NCBI GenBank assembly: GCA_006937955.1
Contig: SSNP01000084.1
Coordinates: forward strand, 2,361,542 to 2,425,541
Source of the DNA: Pachypanchax playfairii
Lineage: Eukaryota > Chordata > Actinopteri > Cyprinodontiformes > Aplocheilidae
Direction: 5' to 3'
DNA length: 64,000 nt
The notes beneath the pieces were generated by a model. It saw only the letters and a program-made list of their open reading frames with translations, had not been told where the DNA came from and made no database searches. The translations under genes and the position numbers were made by a program. Below, one piece after another: positions 32,012 to 45,507 of this stretch (its first letter is position 1; the number at the start of each line of letters is the position of its first letter).

Positions 32012-33797
32012 TGTATGATTTCAGAAAACCTAAAAAAATAAATAACAGCGAAACTTAAAACATAACATCTAAAAAAAAAAAGTTTAAAAAGTTTTAAGAT
32101 GACAAAACTAGCAAAGAGGCAATAAAGTTTACCTAATCATTCATAACAAACAAACAAAAAAACAAGACCTTCTTAAGTTCCTTGTAAAAATAAACCTTCT
32201 CTTTAAGAGCAGCAAATGAAAATTACTACAACTGTATGTGTATGTATTTATAAAATCCTCAAGGTGTCGCCATTACCCCCAAAATGTAACTCCTATGAGA
32301 CAGCTCAGCAAATCACCCATATGTGGAACAATCAGCTGTAACTCCAGCCCTTTAAATAATTCACAAACACATTTTGTCGCTCATCAAATTAAATAAATGC
32401 TGATAAAGCTACATTACTGTATAACATATCATGAGCCCTGACCTTTCTGAACACAAGCACTGAAACTCTGAGCAAAGATGCATGTTGCAAAACTGACTTA
32501 AACACTTTTTCCCCCCCACATTGAAATAGGATTAAATGTTGCAATGTGGAACTTCATGCTTTTCAGTAAAGTAATAATAAAATATTAAATAAAATAAACA
32601 TCTTGCTCATTAACTAAAAAGTCTCGATTTGAGCAATTCTGGAAAACAAAATAAACAAAAGTTAAGATTTGCGACATTTTGTTATATACTTAGTTTTTAA
32701 AGAAACTAAATCAATTTAAGAGGGTTTAAGAAACCCAAACCTCACAGGTATAAAATGGTTATGGGTATAAAAGAGTGAGGGGAAGAGAAAAAAAAAAGCA
32801 CACAGGCAACAGCCAAAATTTCCAAAAGTTGGTGTTATTTTCCTGCTCTTTAGAGAGAAAAAAAAACAAAAAATCAGGGCCTGAAGGCCCTTCAGCTCAT
32901 GTCACAAACTGCCTGATGGAGAGAAGATGGTTCAAAACATCTTCCTCACTTCATTCCAGCAGCAACATCAGATTTATCCATGTTTATATAAGAAAACTTA
33001 CAAAAACTGTCTGTAAATCAATTTGATATATTGATAGTTTAAAGCAGAACTGCTGAGGCATTTTAGTGCAGTCGGAGTCCAGAGTCCCTGTTCAGGATCT
33101 AAAAAGCAAGAAGTGCACTAAAAAAAAAAGTACTGCCTCCTGATCGGTGTCACACGTCCACGAATCTCTACAGACTGAGGACTTAAAAAAACTTAGAACA
33201 ATCTCAAAATTAAAAGCTCTAAAATATCAGAGTTTTATTAATGGAGATGGGAATTCCTTCAGTGGGAGGGATCGTTAATTAAAATAGTCTTCAGCTGGTT
33301 ATCAGCTCTCATTTTTAGCACTGAATCCAGACGTAAAGTAAATGATATCTGTATATAAATCGAACTTCCAAACAAAAAGCTCAATTTCCACTAACTTTAG
33401 GGTTGTGTAATTCTAAACTTAACCGAGACTTTACATTTAAAAGGTTTTTGGGTTAAAAAAATGGACAAAGATGCGTGTCATAATACAATAAAAACATAAC
33501 CGATTGAGTCATAAAATGTTATTTCCTTACAGTCTTTTCTTTCCCATTAAGCTGTAAAGCTAAAACTATGAATCAATGAAATTTGCTAATCTGTCCTGCA
33601 TACCAACTGATTGTTTACGCAATAAAACTGCGCGAGAAAAAACCCTGAGAAAATAAAATTGCGCATTAATAAATAACGAATGAATAAGTCCGCAAAAATA
33701 ATGAATAATAGTTATTTTATGGGTTAGCAGTTGATAGCTTTCCCAGCTAGCTAACACTGGATCTATGAATACAATTTTCCAAGAATCCACCACTTAC

Positions 33798-34020
33798 TGT
33801 CTGCCGTCTCAAAAGGAAATAAGTGATGGCAAAAAAAAAGCTTGGAGTTGGAAATGAAGTGACTTCTGTACAAAGCTACTCTTATATCCAGCTATGTAGC
33901 AAAGTTGCTTTTTTTTCACTAGTCTCCCCCTCACTCCGTTGGATCCCTGCTCTGCTGTGAAGTCGTGGCACTTCGAGCTGGCTAGACGCGCTGGCCTCGT
34001 GCCCCTTACAGCCACCATAA
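33798..34020 (-). promoter_or_regulatory. Putative rrbp1 5' UTR exon and promoter
   Basis: On the minus strand a consensus donor (GACA|GTAAGTGG) occurs at 33798. The matching acceptor is at 32030-32031, 18 bp before the rrbp1 ATG. Sequence from about 33900 to 34020 has several CpGs against an AT-rich background. The transcription start is not resolved. The 32030-33797 intron holds no recognised feature. Confidence 0.55.
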
Positions 34021-37000
34021 AATCATGCGGCTTCTGATTGGCTGGAATGAAGTCAAACCGGAAATGGGTTTGTTGGGAGTTGTAGTCTTTTGGGTAGTTG
34101 GATTTTCGGCTAAACAAAAGCGGTTTGTTCTGAACGAAAAACGAGAAAATAACTCATTCATAAAACACGAAGTCTAAAGTTTTACGTGTGTTTTTTTAGA
34201 GATATTTCAAATTATCCATTCAATCGTCGTGTTAGTGTTAGAAACAGCAACAGTGTTTTTAAAAGTAGTCTGTGGTTTTTCAGTGCGAAAATCATTCACC
34301 GCACGCGTTTTTTCTTCTTTTTACACTACACATAAACACATTTAACTTGTTCTAGCTTATCCTTGAATCTGCAGTTTGTCTGTGAGAAACATACCAACAT
34401 AATTGTCCATTAAATAAAACGTTCAGCACATGTTGACCTGAAGTTTTCCACATTGATAAAAAGAAAATGTTACATAGTGTCATTGATTTCTTTTTTAATT
34501 GGAAAAACAAAATCAAAATGCAGAAGCAGTGAGTCATAAACCAAAGGCTTCCCATGACTCAATAAAACCCTAACATTGCAAAATTATTGTCTTATTACAT
34601 TTGTGGTCCTTAAAAGGACATTTTGAGCAGTTTTCTTCAAAATCTTATTTCAGTTTATTGAAATCTGTTGCTGTATGACTTTTTAAAAGCACTGAATTTA
34701 GATCATGTTGAGGCCTGGACCCTGAGTGAAAACTTAAACACACTGACTCTTTTCTTTTACCAAGATCTTGTGTAGATTAGCTTTCATGGTGTCATTAAAC
34801 TGTTCCATGATCTGATTTCTATCTAACATCAGCTATCGAACATATATCCTCATCCTTGATTGTAAAAAGTTTTGGCGTACATTGAACTCGGTGATCATTA
34901 GATGTCTGGTTCCTGTGGCAGCAAAACAAGTCCTAATCATCGACCCTCCCACCATTGTGCTGGATAGTTGATATAAATAGTCTGTGCTGATATGCAGTGT
35001 TTGGTTTTCACTTATAGCTAAAAATCTCCACTTTGGAGATTCTGCATGCAGATTCTGTTTAATTCAGAGACGGCGTTGCTTATTTCAGTAAGTTCACACC
35101 TCAGTCTGTGTTGCACATCATCATGATGCAAAAGATTCAAGTCGAGACTGAATAGGAAGACATTTTTTTATTAGTTTTTACACCATCAACACAAGAATGA
35201 TGAGAGATTAAAAAAAAGGATGTAAAATCTATACCTGTGTGCAAATTTAGTGGAACTAAAAATCAGGATCCAGTTTTGTTTTTTTAAGGAGACAAAGATG
35301 ATTCAGTTCAGTCAGTCTGCCTGCCCTGCAGGTGCACTTTTTTTATTTTTAAAGAGGCCCCTAAGGGGACAAAGTTTCTCCTTGACAGGCCTTTCATGCA
35401 TCGTGTCTACACGTCATGCTTCAAAAACTTGTCTTTGCACTTATCATGACTTTCAGTTGACGTGGTGAGACAAGAATCAGGTGCTTGTACAGATTCCGTC
35501 AGTGTCAGGAACTGCTCACCGAGCCACGAACCAAACCAAAGTGGCAACTGTGGCTTCCAAAAGTTTTTATTCAATGACGCAGCAGATTAAAGGACAGGAA
35601 GTTTATTCTTTTGGTGCCACTGTCATAAACTTTTCCAATCTTGTTATCTTCATCCTTTCAAACCATTTTAGGTAACCACAAGGAGACTGGTATGATAAAA
35701 AAACATTAAATGTTCATGAAGTAATTATAACTTAAACTTAAAATATAAAACACCACAGCAGCCCAAAATAAACATAAAAAGACCAGATTTATATACTGAG
35801 ATCAGTTGTTCCAGTGACATGAAATAATCCTTACTGGCTTGTATTTTAAACACACAGACACAAAAAAAGAACAAATAATTCCGTTGATATCCGGCTCCTG
35901 AGGCCTTGCTCTTTGGATCAAGTACTGAAGCACTTCTTTAATGTAGCACGTTTAAAAACTGTTTGCTCTGGCTGCCGCTGGCAAACAAATCTGTTTGCAC
36001 AGATAATTTGTCACAAGCTCATTGGCTACATTCTGTGGTTTCATCCAATCAGTGAATGGAGCAGACCCCGCAGGTCATTGTGACTGCATGAGTGGGGTCA
36101 TCACTGTTGACAAATCTGTCACGGGCAACTTTGCAAGTAAGAAATTTAACCTTTAACCACGTGTGGAATTTCTCAGATTTCACCAAATGCAATCCTAGTC
36201 ATCGTACCATGATTACAAAAGTATATCAAGCTTTTTTTAATGGTCATATTTGGATACTTTTAATAAATGAAGACTTTATCATGATAAGAATGAAAGTTTT
36301 ATCTGGTAGATGGAAACATTCGGTCTATTAAGAGCAGTAGCTGTTTGAGTGGGAGGACATGTGCAGTTTGTTGGTAATTCCTGTGAGATCCTTGGCATTT
36401 CCTCAGAGTTTACCTAATACACCACACTGTCCCATTCCAGGATCCACAGCAGTCAATGGATTTAACACAAGCAGCACACAGCTGTGTTTGAAGAGCCAAC
36501 ATAGCTCAACTAAACAGGATGCACAAGATGTTTGTATACTGCCACCTGGTGGCATGATGTGAAGTTTTTATAACACAAACAACATGCAAAAAGTTAAACA
36601 GGAAAGTAGAGTTTATTTAATGTCATTATTACAAATGTAAAAAAAATGCTAATTTTCTGCAGGAAATAGAATCTGAACAATTGTTTTCTTTTAGAAATAT
36701 AATCCATTTCTTGAAAAATAACATTGCATAACAGCACTTCCATGAGTTGCTTGTGATTGTAGAGGGTCTTTTTTATAGTCTTAGCGCCACTTTGCTTTCA
36801 AAACTCTCATGTTATTGTAAATATATTAGATCTTATGAATGTGACGTCAGTAACGCAGGAGAAAGTAAAAAAAGTAACAATCACAGAAATAAATTCAAAA
36901 GGAGAGAAAAAAAGAGAAGTAACCTGCTGAGGATTTCCATACAAAATACCATATATTCAATTAAATTCATTGTCTCATTCAGTCTAACCAACATTCACTC

Positions 37001-37695
37001 ATATTTTCTGTTAGTCATTCCTGAAAACTGTGGAAGATGAGACCACTTCTAAAAACCAATAATTAAGGGATTTGTTCATTCAGGTGTGCAATTATTGAGT
37101 AAATAATGATGGTCAGTCAGTCATGAGTTTGTTTACCATCTGCTTTGGATGTAAGGAACACACAGGATTTCACTGGAATAGTTTTCCAGACTCTTGTTTT
37201 ACTTAGTGTTCCATTTGTAAACAAACAAACAAAACAAAAAAAAAATACACACATTAAACAGGTAAATGAGGAAAACAGATCTATAAAGAAAAGACGATGG
37301 AGTCTGAATGGAGGCAGAGAGGTGATCAAAAGAGGCAAGAAGAAAAAAACAAGTGCATAAAAATATAGAAATATAGAAAAATGTCACATCCATTAGTGCT
37401 GCATAATCAAGGAAGACCTTAATGTTGACATCCTTGTTCTCTGGAGACATTCAACATTGAACTGGACCTTCACATTAATGGAGAAACATGGACCACAGAG
37501 CAAAGGACACAGAATCTGTAAACACGAAGACACTGTGCTAACAAGACAAAAGAATCTCATGGGGTTTGAAAGTAGAATCAGACCCGGGTGGAAGCGAACA
37601 CGGTGCCTGGAGTCGTGTCGATGCAAAGTCCCGAGGAGGCCAGGTTTCCGTTCGCTGCGTTTGGTCACGTCGTGATGGTGAGACTTGAAAACAGG
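34021..37695. other. 3.7-kb intergenic spacer between rrbp1 and snx5
   Basis: No gene was recognised. Open frames are short and AT-rich, without splice-consistent partners. In mammals BANF2 lies in the equivalent gap; no BAF-like motif was seen here. The stretch includes the distal promoter of rrbp1 on the right of 34.0 kb and the 3' UTR of snx5 left of 37.7 kb. No clear terminal inverted repeats were noticed. Confidence 0.45.
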
Positions 37696-40600
37696 TCAGT
37701 TGCTCTTGAGCAGCTCAATGCATCCTTGCAACAGAGTAACGTTGTTCTGTGGAAACAAAAAACTTCTTCATAAATGATCTTTTTCCTTTTGAGCCACGAG
37801 TAGTGGTGGATTTTTTTTCGTGCTGCTCACCTTGGCATGTTTTATCTCAAGCTCAGCCATTTCTATGAGGTTCTTCCTGAAGGCCACAACTCGTCTGCCC
37901 TTGAAACTGGTGAGTTCTGTGAGAGTGTTGCAGTGGAAAAGCTCACACAATACAATTTCACACCAAGACAAAAAAAACAAAAAACAAAAGGCCCCACAAG
38001 AACGCACAAACCTTTCTTTGCAGATTCTGAGAGCTTGTCGAATTTCTGCAAGCACTGCCGCTGCTGTTCTTCTGCCTGTGGAACGTCTCTGCTCTTCAGT
38101 CGAGCCTTATCCAAAGCCTTGTTAGAGTTCTCGTAGTCAGCTAACGCTCGGGCTCGCCGGTACAGAAGGTCCTATGAGATGAGGTTAAACAGTTTTATGA
38201 GATCAGGAAAAGAGAATCAAAAGAAGCAGCATTTATTCCCTAAACACATACACACTTCCTGTGAATCCTGTTTATTTAATCCCTTCAAAATTTAATTTTG
38301 TCAATTTTATTTTTTACCCTTCAGACTTCATGTTGATTTTCTCTTTAAAAGAGGCCCTCAGTTTTAATCTCTCAAACTACGCAGGTGGTGATAACACCCG
38401 AGTTTTCCTGAGTCCGAACGGACTGTACTTGTTTCATCACAACTCCTTTGTTTGTTAGTATTCATCAGCTCCTGCAGTTGAAACCACGCCTAGCATGCTG
38501 CTGGCTAAAAGCTGTTAGCATAAGACGTAACAAACAGGAAGACACGACGTCTGATGTTGCCATGCACAGCGGGGCAGGAAACAGTATACCTTGCTCTCAT
38601 AGGATAGTTTGTTAGCCAATCTGAGTCCAGCAAATTCGAATAATGAATATGAACGAGCTGCTGACGAAGCCTGACGGAACCAGACGAATTTTGATGCAGA
38701 TAGATCGAAAGGTCTGTTAATCAGTGTTTCCTAATGTTTTTTTTAGATACAAAATGTTTCATATTACAGGTTAATACATAAGAAATAACCACAAAGTCCT
38801 GAAATTTGTATGAAATGATCTCTTTAAGAATTATGAAATTAATTCTACTAGTAAACAAAGGAGGTGCTTGATGTTTGAAAAGCCTGAGGTCCGACATATT
38901 TAAACATATAATCTCATAAAAAGAGTCCAACATGTTTCACCTTAGCAGCCTGGATGTCCCTCATGTAGTACCTCAGCAGCTCTGTGAGTTTCAGCTCCTG
39001 GTCAGATGCTACTCTCCCCTCCACTTTCTGCACACAAATAGAAATCATACGTAATCATGTGACATGAAAGTCTGGATCAGTTAAATTCAGCTGTTTTAAT
39101 TGATTAGATTATACTGACTCTGAGCTTTTCAAACAGGTTGGACAAATTCTCCAAGGTCCTGAAGGGGAGAGAGATTTGTAAACAACAGCAGTTTTACTGC
39201 ACTGCTACGTTTCATAAATGTGATTTCAGACAATTATCCATCATTTTGATAATCTTTGCATTTAATCAAACAGTCGTGCATTAAACTCACTTCTTATTTG
39301 GTGTACTGTCTTCAGCAGAGACACAGTTCAAAGTGGCAGAAATGTGAATGTAGTCATCTGCAATACCTGCAAAAAGATAAATGTGTAATCAGAATTAATA
39401 ATATTACTAAATGAATATAGTTTAAAGTGGTGATTTAACCCCCTTTACTTTTGTGTGAGCGTGTCATTTTCTCAGCTTTGGCAGTGGAATCTTTTATCTT
39501 GCCATAGTAGTCGAGTAAAAATGTCTTGTCCTGCTCGAAAAAGTCATCAACTTCCTGTTGAAGAAATAAAATCAAACATGAAGTGCATTTGAGGAAGTAG
39601 CTACATGATGGTGTTTGTGTTGTTATACAAAACAAACAGAAGCCTCACCTTTACTCCTGAGATGAGCACCTCGTCAGCTGACTTCACCATGTTTTTAAAG
39701 AATCCCCCAAACATTTCCTTGGCATTCTTTCTCCTCACACTGAGCTAAAATGACAGATTTAATATGCATTTATTCGAAAAGTTTTGGATTAACTAAACAG
39801 GAATTAAGTTTTTTCACATTAATGATCTATATTAGCTCATCTTAAGTTATCAGACTGCAACTTACATGCAGCATATAAAGTAGTAAAGTTCTGTTAGCAA
39901 ATAGCATTAGACAAAAACTGTGCAGATAAGTGTGACTGCTGATCACAGCAGGATGTACGCTGTGTGTCACAGGCCTCCAGTAAACTCTTCTTCCTCTCTT
40001 TCCAACAGACAAACTCAGGAAAGGAAGTCAGCATTATGAGGAACTCACATCCTGATCGTACTCTAAGAAAATCTGGAAGTTTCTGTCTTTGCTTAAAATG
40101 GGGTGAGAGGACAGTCTCTGCAAGAAGACTTCATGCACTTGGACAGTTTTCTTAAATACGGCCAGGTATTCACTGCAAAATAAAAAAAAAAGGAAGCGGG
40201 GTCAATCTTTTTGTTAAAAAGGATCTAAAATAGATAAAATTATGCAATTCGACACTCACGCTTCCAGCTCTTGCTTCATTTTAGTGTACTCCTCCTTCGT
40301 CAGAGAGGATTCACCTTCTCCCAGTTTGTGCATCTTCTCTCTTGGGCTCTCAAAATCAGGTTTTGGGGGTGCTGGGGGGATCTAGAAATAGGAAAGCAAG
40401 ATAGAAAATTCTCCAAAAATTCAGGACAAGACAAGAAACGATGCAATCTTAAGTGTAAATCAAAACTTAGGTAAAAGTTTTAAAGACCAACTGATTTTAT
40501 TCTGAAATTGACTTCAAGTTAGTTTAGATACCTACAATTAAACCAGCATAGTCCTCAGTTTCAACCAGAGTGTCATGAAGCCAGATGAAGTCTTCATGCT

Positions 40601-42234
40601 GCCTGGGAACAGAGAAATCTGGCTTCTGGAAGCAGCTAAGAGTCGTCTGATGTGAAAAAAAATACATGCAATCAATAGCAGTGTGTAAAAATACTGTCAA
40701 GATTCAATCAAAATTCATTACAGAAGAAGGGAAAAGTTAAGATTAAGCATGTTTGTGAAAACATTGAATTGCACTTTAAGTATGTTAAAGTTTACCTTTG
40801 TATGAACTGTAAACTTGACTTTGTCCCTTTCACAGAGAGCATCAGGGATGTCAATGAGAAGAGAGGCATCGTTGTTTAAGTCCACAGACACAGAGCGCAA
40901 CTGGAAAAAGGATTATAACTTTTTCACCAAAATGTTCAACCAAACCAACAAAATATTGCAAGTGCTTTTGGCAGTGCTGAATTTTAAAGCTGCTTTTCAG
41001 CAGGTTTATAGTTCTACAAGGTGTGTTGGTTGAGTTATTTTGAGGTTTTTTTTTCTTTATGTTGCTAAGGTGATAATTCTTGACTGCCTGAGAACACATC
41101 TACAAAATAATTATAAAGCAGGAATATCTACCGATATGTACTGAGCTAAAAAAATATTATTTCAACTTTACTGAAACTTTTTCAAGTAATCTATACACAT
41201 CTGAGTCTCTAAAATGCATATTAACCTTTTTTTTGCACTCGATGTCCATATTTCAGTGATGCAACAGTATCAACCAAATCCTTATCTGTAAAGAATTTCT
41301 ACAAATTATCTTTTAAACATCTTACCTACTCAAAAAATTTTACATACTGTTTTGAGCAATGAACAACCCGAAACCAGAGAGATTAAACAACTTATTTGAC
41401 AAAAAAATCCAATAAAATCCACTGACTTTTGTCTAAAAAAATATGGTTCTTTAGTAAAGTTCTTCAAACAAACAAAGGATGTTTCAGAATTAAAAGGTGC
41501 ATTAAAGTGTAACTCTTTAACTCCTCCATCCAGGAGACACATGCTTGGTCCTGCGAGCTTTAACAGCCCACACCCTTCATGAAATGTTACAACATCATTA
41601 AAAAACTGCTGAAACTTTAGCATTTTCTTGTGCAGGAACAAATTGTGAATCTGCCATTTGTCTGACGTGTCTGTCACTTTAAATGTTCAGGTTTACTACT
41701 TTAGAGAGTTTCTTTACCCATTTTGAGCTATGAGAACTTGTTGTTACAGAGTTTAGAAGAAACAACATAACTTTTTATTTATTTTATTTTTTATTTATTT
41801 TCCCCCTCAATACCACAAGACGGATAATTCAAAATGGCCATGAAGTCTGTTTTCTTTTTTTGTTTAATGCTTGTTGACTGTGCTGCAAAAGAGGAGTGAC
41901 TACTCCCCCAAATAAAGATAACTTTCCTCTGATTTCGACGAAATGCGGCACGCTGTAACGGACAATACGTGTTTAGAGTTTCTGCTTCAAGTTGGAATTT
42001 ACTAATGAAAAACTTTTTACCAACGAATATGCTATTCAACACTTCACTTATTGACAGCGCTGCTGTCAATATAACAGACTGGTTAGCTTTAGCCAGAATC
42101 TGACAGACCAAGAAGCAGTCAGGAAATAACTTTAATGTTAGCTATCTCCCGCTAGATTTTACGGGAGTTGCAGTTTACGCGACAACGTGTGGTCATCTTA
42201 CCTTTTCCTTGTCGCTTTCATCCAGGGATGTCAT
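37696..42234 (-). CDS. snx5: Sorting nexin-5 (PX-BAR)
   Basis: Endosomal sorting nexin that pairs with SNX1/SNX2 in the ESCPE-1/retromer-associated coat, 398 aa. Thirteen coding exons: 42202-42234, 40796-40900, 40536-40646, 40260-40381, 40049-40172, 39649-39744, 39449-39554, 39291-39366, 39119-39158, 38941-39027, 38012-38171, 37831-37916, 37696-37746. The PX domain (about 15-165) includes RSVSVDLNNDASLLIDIP, RQHEDFIWLHDTL, IPPAPPKPDFESPREK and YLAVFKKTV. The BAR domain follows (EVDDFFEQDKTFLLDYY, KLTELLRYYM, YENSNKALDKARLKS). It ends GCIELLKSN, matching SNX5 rather than SNX6, and synteny with mgme1 and rrbp1 agrees. It is divergent with mgme1 over a 679-bp shared promoter. Intron 10 carries an interspersed repeat. 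Confidence 0.94.
38343..38828. repeat. Interspersed repeat, copy 2 of 3, inside snx5 intron 10
   Basis: Same family as 17693-18260, with 'ctcaaactacgcaggtgg' and 'gttagcataagacgtaac' preserved in the same orientation. The left arm is shortened: TTAAAAGAGGCCCT joins directly to the internal 'cagttttaatctctc', so about 90 bp present in copy 1 are missing. The right end is again CTCTTTAAG. Confidence 0.72.
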
Positions 42235-42913
42235 AATGAAATTGAAATCCACCAAATAGCAAAAAAAGAGGCCAAACTACATACAGTTATATGCAGAAAA
42301 CCGTTCTCGGTGGCTGGTTAGCTACCTACCAAACTGTCAAACTGCTTTCCGTCCCCATCCTGACGATGAAAGATTTAAATCCCGCCTTGATTGAATCCCG
42401 TGATTGGTTCGAATTGATCTAACTAATACTGTGATTGGGCGTGTATGCAATCAATCATATCATATCTTTTTTATCTGTTGTTAATGAAAACATTTCGACT
42501 GTTAAAATTTTTAAAACAAATAACGAATGTTACGCATTAAAAACAAGAATAAGACAAAAGTAACGACAAGAAGTACTACAAAACTTCGCCAAGTGTGTAT
42601 TTATTAACAGGGATGCATTTCAACGACACATTGAGTCTTCTGGGTAATGTAGTTTCTTCCGCAACAAATGCAGCTTTAAATCTGTAATTAAAACTTCATT
42701 TCCCAGCTACAGGAAGCTGTGCTACCAAAAAAGCGCGTCGTTTAGAAACAAAGTTGTTGTTTAGCCTAGTTTTTACTGGAACATGTTGGGGCAAGTACCA
42801 GCGATAAACACAAACTAAAAATAACTTTAAAAAGTCGAAACTACCAGATACACCAGTTTTTTTGGGTAGTTAATAGTTTAGTCCAGTTACCTCGTTGTGT
42901 TAGAGTCGCCAGA
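42235..42913. promoter_or_regulatory. Shared divergent promoter of snx5 and mgme1
   Basis: Only 679 bp separate the two start codons, which face away from each other, so this interval must contain both 5' UTRs and promoters. It has no clear TATA box and a few CpGs (aaaagcgcgtcg near 42730). The human SNX5-MGME1 pair is also head-to-head, which favours a conserved bidirectional promoter. Confidence 0.65.
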
Positions 42914-45391
42914 ATGTTCATTATTAACCGTGTTTTGTTCGTTGGGGGCATTATTGTCCCTCAAAGCACCTCCCTCACCACAGTGTGCAACTTCTCTGCT
43001 TTTCATTGCCTAACATCCTCCAGAAGAAACAGTCCGTACAACTCTGTGGACAGTGAGCGCTACTCTTCTCTTGTAAAAGCTGTCATGTCCTCCAGGATCA
43101 GCTCCCAAACTCCTGAAAGCCTCCAAGCGGAAGACGACCACATTTATGGACCAGTTATCAAAACTCCAACACCTTCCCGAACTGAGATAAGAACACCTAA
43201 AATCCTTCATAATTTTTTAAATTCTGAACGGTCTGTTGAAACAGAAGAGTCAGAATCGGGATCTCCTGTCCGGATTGCGTTAGATCGAGGTCCAGGCAGG
43301 TCTTCGGTGCCCAGTGTGACTCGCATCCTTCAGCAGACACTTTCCCCAGAGCAGATCTTTTACCTGGAGCGCTGGAAGAAGAGGATGATTGCTGAGCTCG
43401 GAGAAGAAGGCTTCAGGAAATACAGTCAGAGTAAGATTGTTTTCATCAGTGAACTAAGACACATTCTGCAATTTACCCCACTTACAAATGTGTAAAATCC
43501 TGGTATGTGAAATTAATTGAGTTGTTTTCCAACAGATCTGTTTAGACAGGGAAAGCTTTTCCATTCAGCTCTGGAGGATGTTCTCAACTCTGGTGCAACA
43601 TGGAAGAATAGAAATCCTTCAGAAACTCCTGATTATCTACCTGAAGTCCAAGGATACATGAGCAGCATCTCTCACATACTGGAGGACGTCAGTGCTGTCA
43701 GGGCCATCGAAAGCACTGTTCAACATGGCACGCTGAACTACCTGGGAATTGTGGACTGCGTTGCTCGTTACAGGTAAAACTTAAGCTTTTCCCTTTTATT
43801 ACTGCTATCATGTCACTCACAGCTCATTTCTGTTGGCAGGGGTGTACTGTGTGTTATAGACTGGAAGACTTCAGAGAAACCCAAACCGCTCTTGAGCAAC
43901 ACTTACGACAATCCTCTTCAAGTTGCAGCTTATGCCGGGTCTTTGAACTATGACGACAACTACAATTACCAGGTGATCTGTCATTTGTAGCCGTTATAAT
44001 CTGAGCTCTAAATTAACCTTCTTGATCATCCGCCGGTGTGGCTGGTAGATTTCCAAAGTTACCAGCCAATCAGAACTTCCACTGGCCAGTTTTTATCAGG
44101 GAAAATAAACCAGATTATACAAGCAACAGAATACATGAAAAATCAAAATATATAATTATAATATATATCATAAATATAGTTTACTGGTTAACTTGGCACC
44201 CTTTTGTTGTGCTAACTAGAATAGAAATAATAAATGCATAAAATAATAAACAACACAGACAACGGCTGTAATTTCCCATTTAATTGATCTGACTCTAAAC
44301 GTGTCCTGGGGAGGGGCACAGGGGAGTGGTGCACAGGTGGAAACAACATGATTTTTTTTATCATGAAAAGAAATACCAAACCCTTTGGGGGGTTTATAAT
44401 CTTGCTTAGGGGACTAAGAGCACCAGAAACAGCTGTGCACTTCACTTAATCACACATCCACATGAGATTCATGGATGATCTGCCCCGAATGTTTGATTCC
44501 ATTCTGCTGATGTATAATCATCACACTGCACTCAAACGTCAGTAAGCAGTCAATGGCTGTTTGAGACGTTCATTGTAAATATACTCATACTCATGTTGTG
44601 TAAAAATAAAGCTGTCAATCTCTCGAACTGACTCGAACTAATATGTTGTGACTGCAGGTTGAAAATGGACTCATCGTTGTGGCCTACAAGGACGGCTCAC
44701 CGGCTCATGCTCACCAGCTCAACTCCGACATGATGTCAGAGTACTGGAACACGTGGTTGTTGCGCCTTGAAGAATACAGAGAACAAAGGTAAAGCAAAGG
44801 GGTTTGTTGTATTTCTTCATAAATAACTGCAGCTCCATTTTTTTTTGTGAAATTTAAAGTGACTGCAACAAATATTCAGTATATTGAGCCTTGATTTACA
44901 CTTGCTGTGTCAGCAGTCTGGATAAAAGACATACAAAATAGTTGCAAATTAAGTCAAGTTTATTTCTATAGCACATTTAAAAACAAGTGTCATTAACCAA
45001 AGAGCTTCAAGATCAACAGATTGGCAAATAAATGTTTTTATAAAACATTGGAATATAATAATCAACTTGTCAGATTCAATCTGGTAAAGTTATTTGTAAA
45101 ATAATAATAAAAAGGAGTTGGTAAAACATATTTTTTAAAATGTTTATACAAATTTTTTCAAAGAAAGTCAAACTCTAACTTTTTTTTATAAAACACTATC
45201 TCGTGTTTGTGGACAAAAAGGGTTCAATTATTCCAGTTTTGTTTTCAGTAATTGATTCAACTTTTTCTCCAACTTCTCAGCTTATTACTTACATTTCGAT
45301 GTATGAAAGTTTGTTTTTTTTGTTTTATTCTAGATCATGTAACCCATCAAGTTCTTCAGAGAAAAGACGTGTTGAAGGATCTCTGGCATGA
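42914..45391 (+). CDS. mgme1: Mitochondrial genome maintenance exonuclease 1
   Basis: RecB-like PD-(D/E)XK single-strand DNA exonuclease that trims mtDNA flaps, 358 aa. Coding exons: 42914-43430, 43536-43773, 43840-43972, 44658-44788, 45334-45391. The N-terminus (MFIINRVLFVGG, few acidic residues) fits a mitochondrial presequence. Family motifs are present: SVPSVTRILQQTLSPEQ, LERWKKRMIAELGEEGF, His182 in GKLFHSALE, Asp259/Lys261 in VLCVIDWKTSEKPKP, NPLQVAAYAG, IVVAYKDGSPAHAH and YWNTWLLRLEEY. The C-terminus is short and serine-rich. Its stop codon is 116 bp from that of the convergent acyltransferase-like gene, so the 3' UTRs probably overlap. Length is close to the 344 aa of the human protein. 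Confidence 0.95.
44950..45030. repeat. Short fish dispersed-repeat fragment in mgme1 intron 4
   Basis: The phrase 'aagtcaagtttatttctata' followed by 'gcacatttaaaaacaa' is a common teleost interspersed motif. It is only about 80 bp here, with no ends visible. The class is unknown. Confidence 0.4.
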
Positions 45392-45507
45392 AGATGAACT
45401 GACACCTATTTCAAATGGGAGATTTTATTAACCCAAACATCTGATTTTCTATTCATTTTCAGTTCTTTTTTGTTTGAAAACGTACACTTTGCAATTAATC
45501 GAAATAT

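Noticed and set aside
34021..37695. Search for a BANF2 orthologue in the rrbp1-snx5 gap
   Set aside because: No BAF-like exon seen in any frame; the gap appears gene-free.
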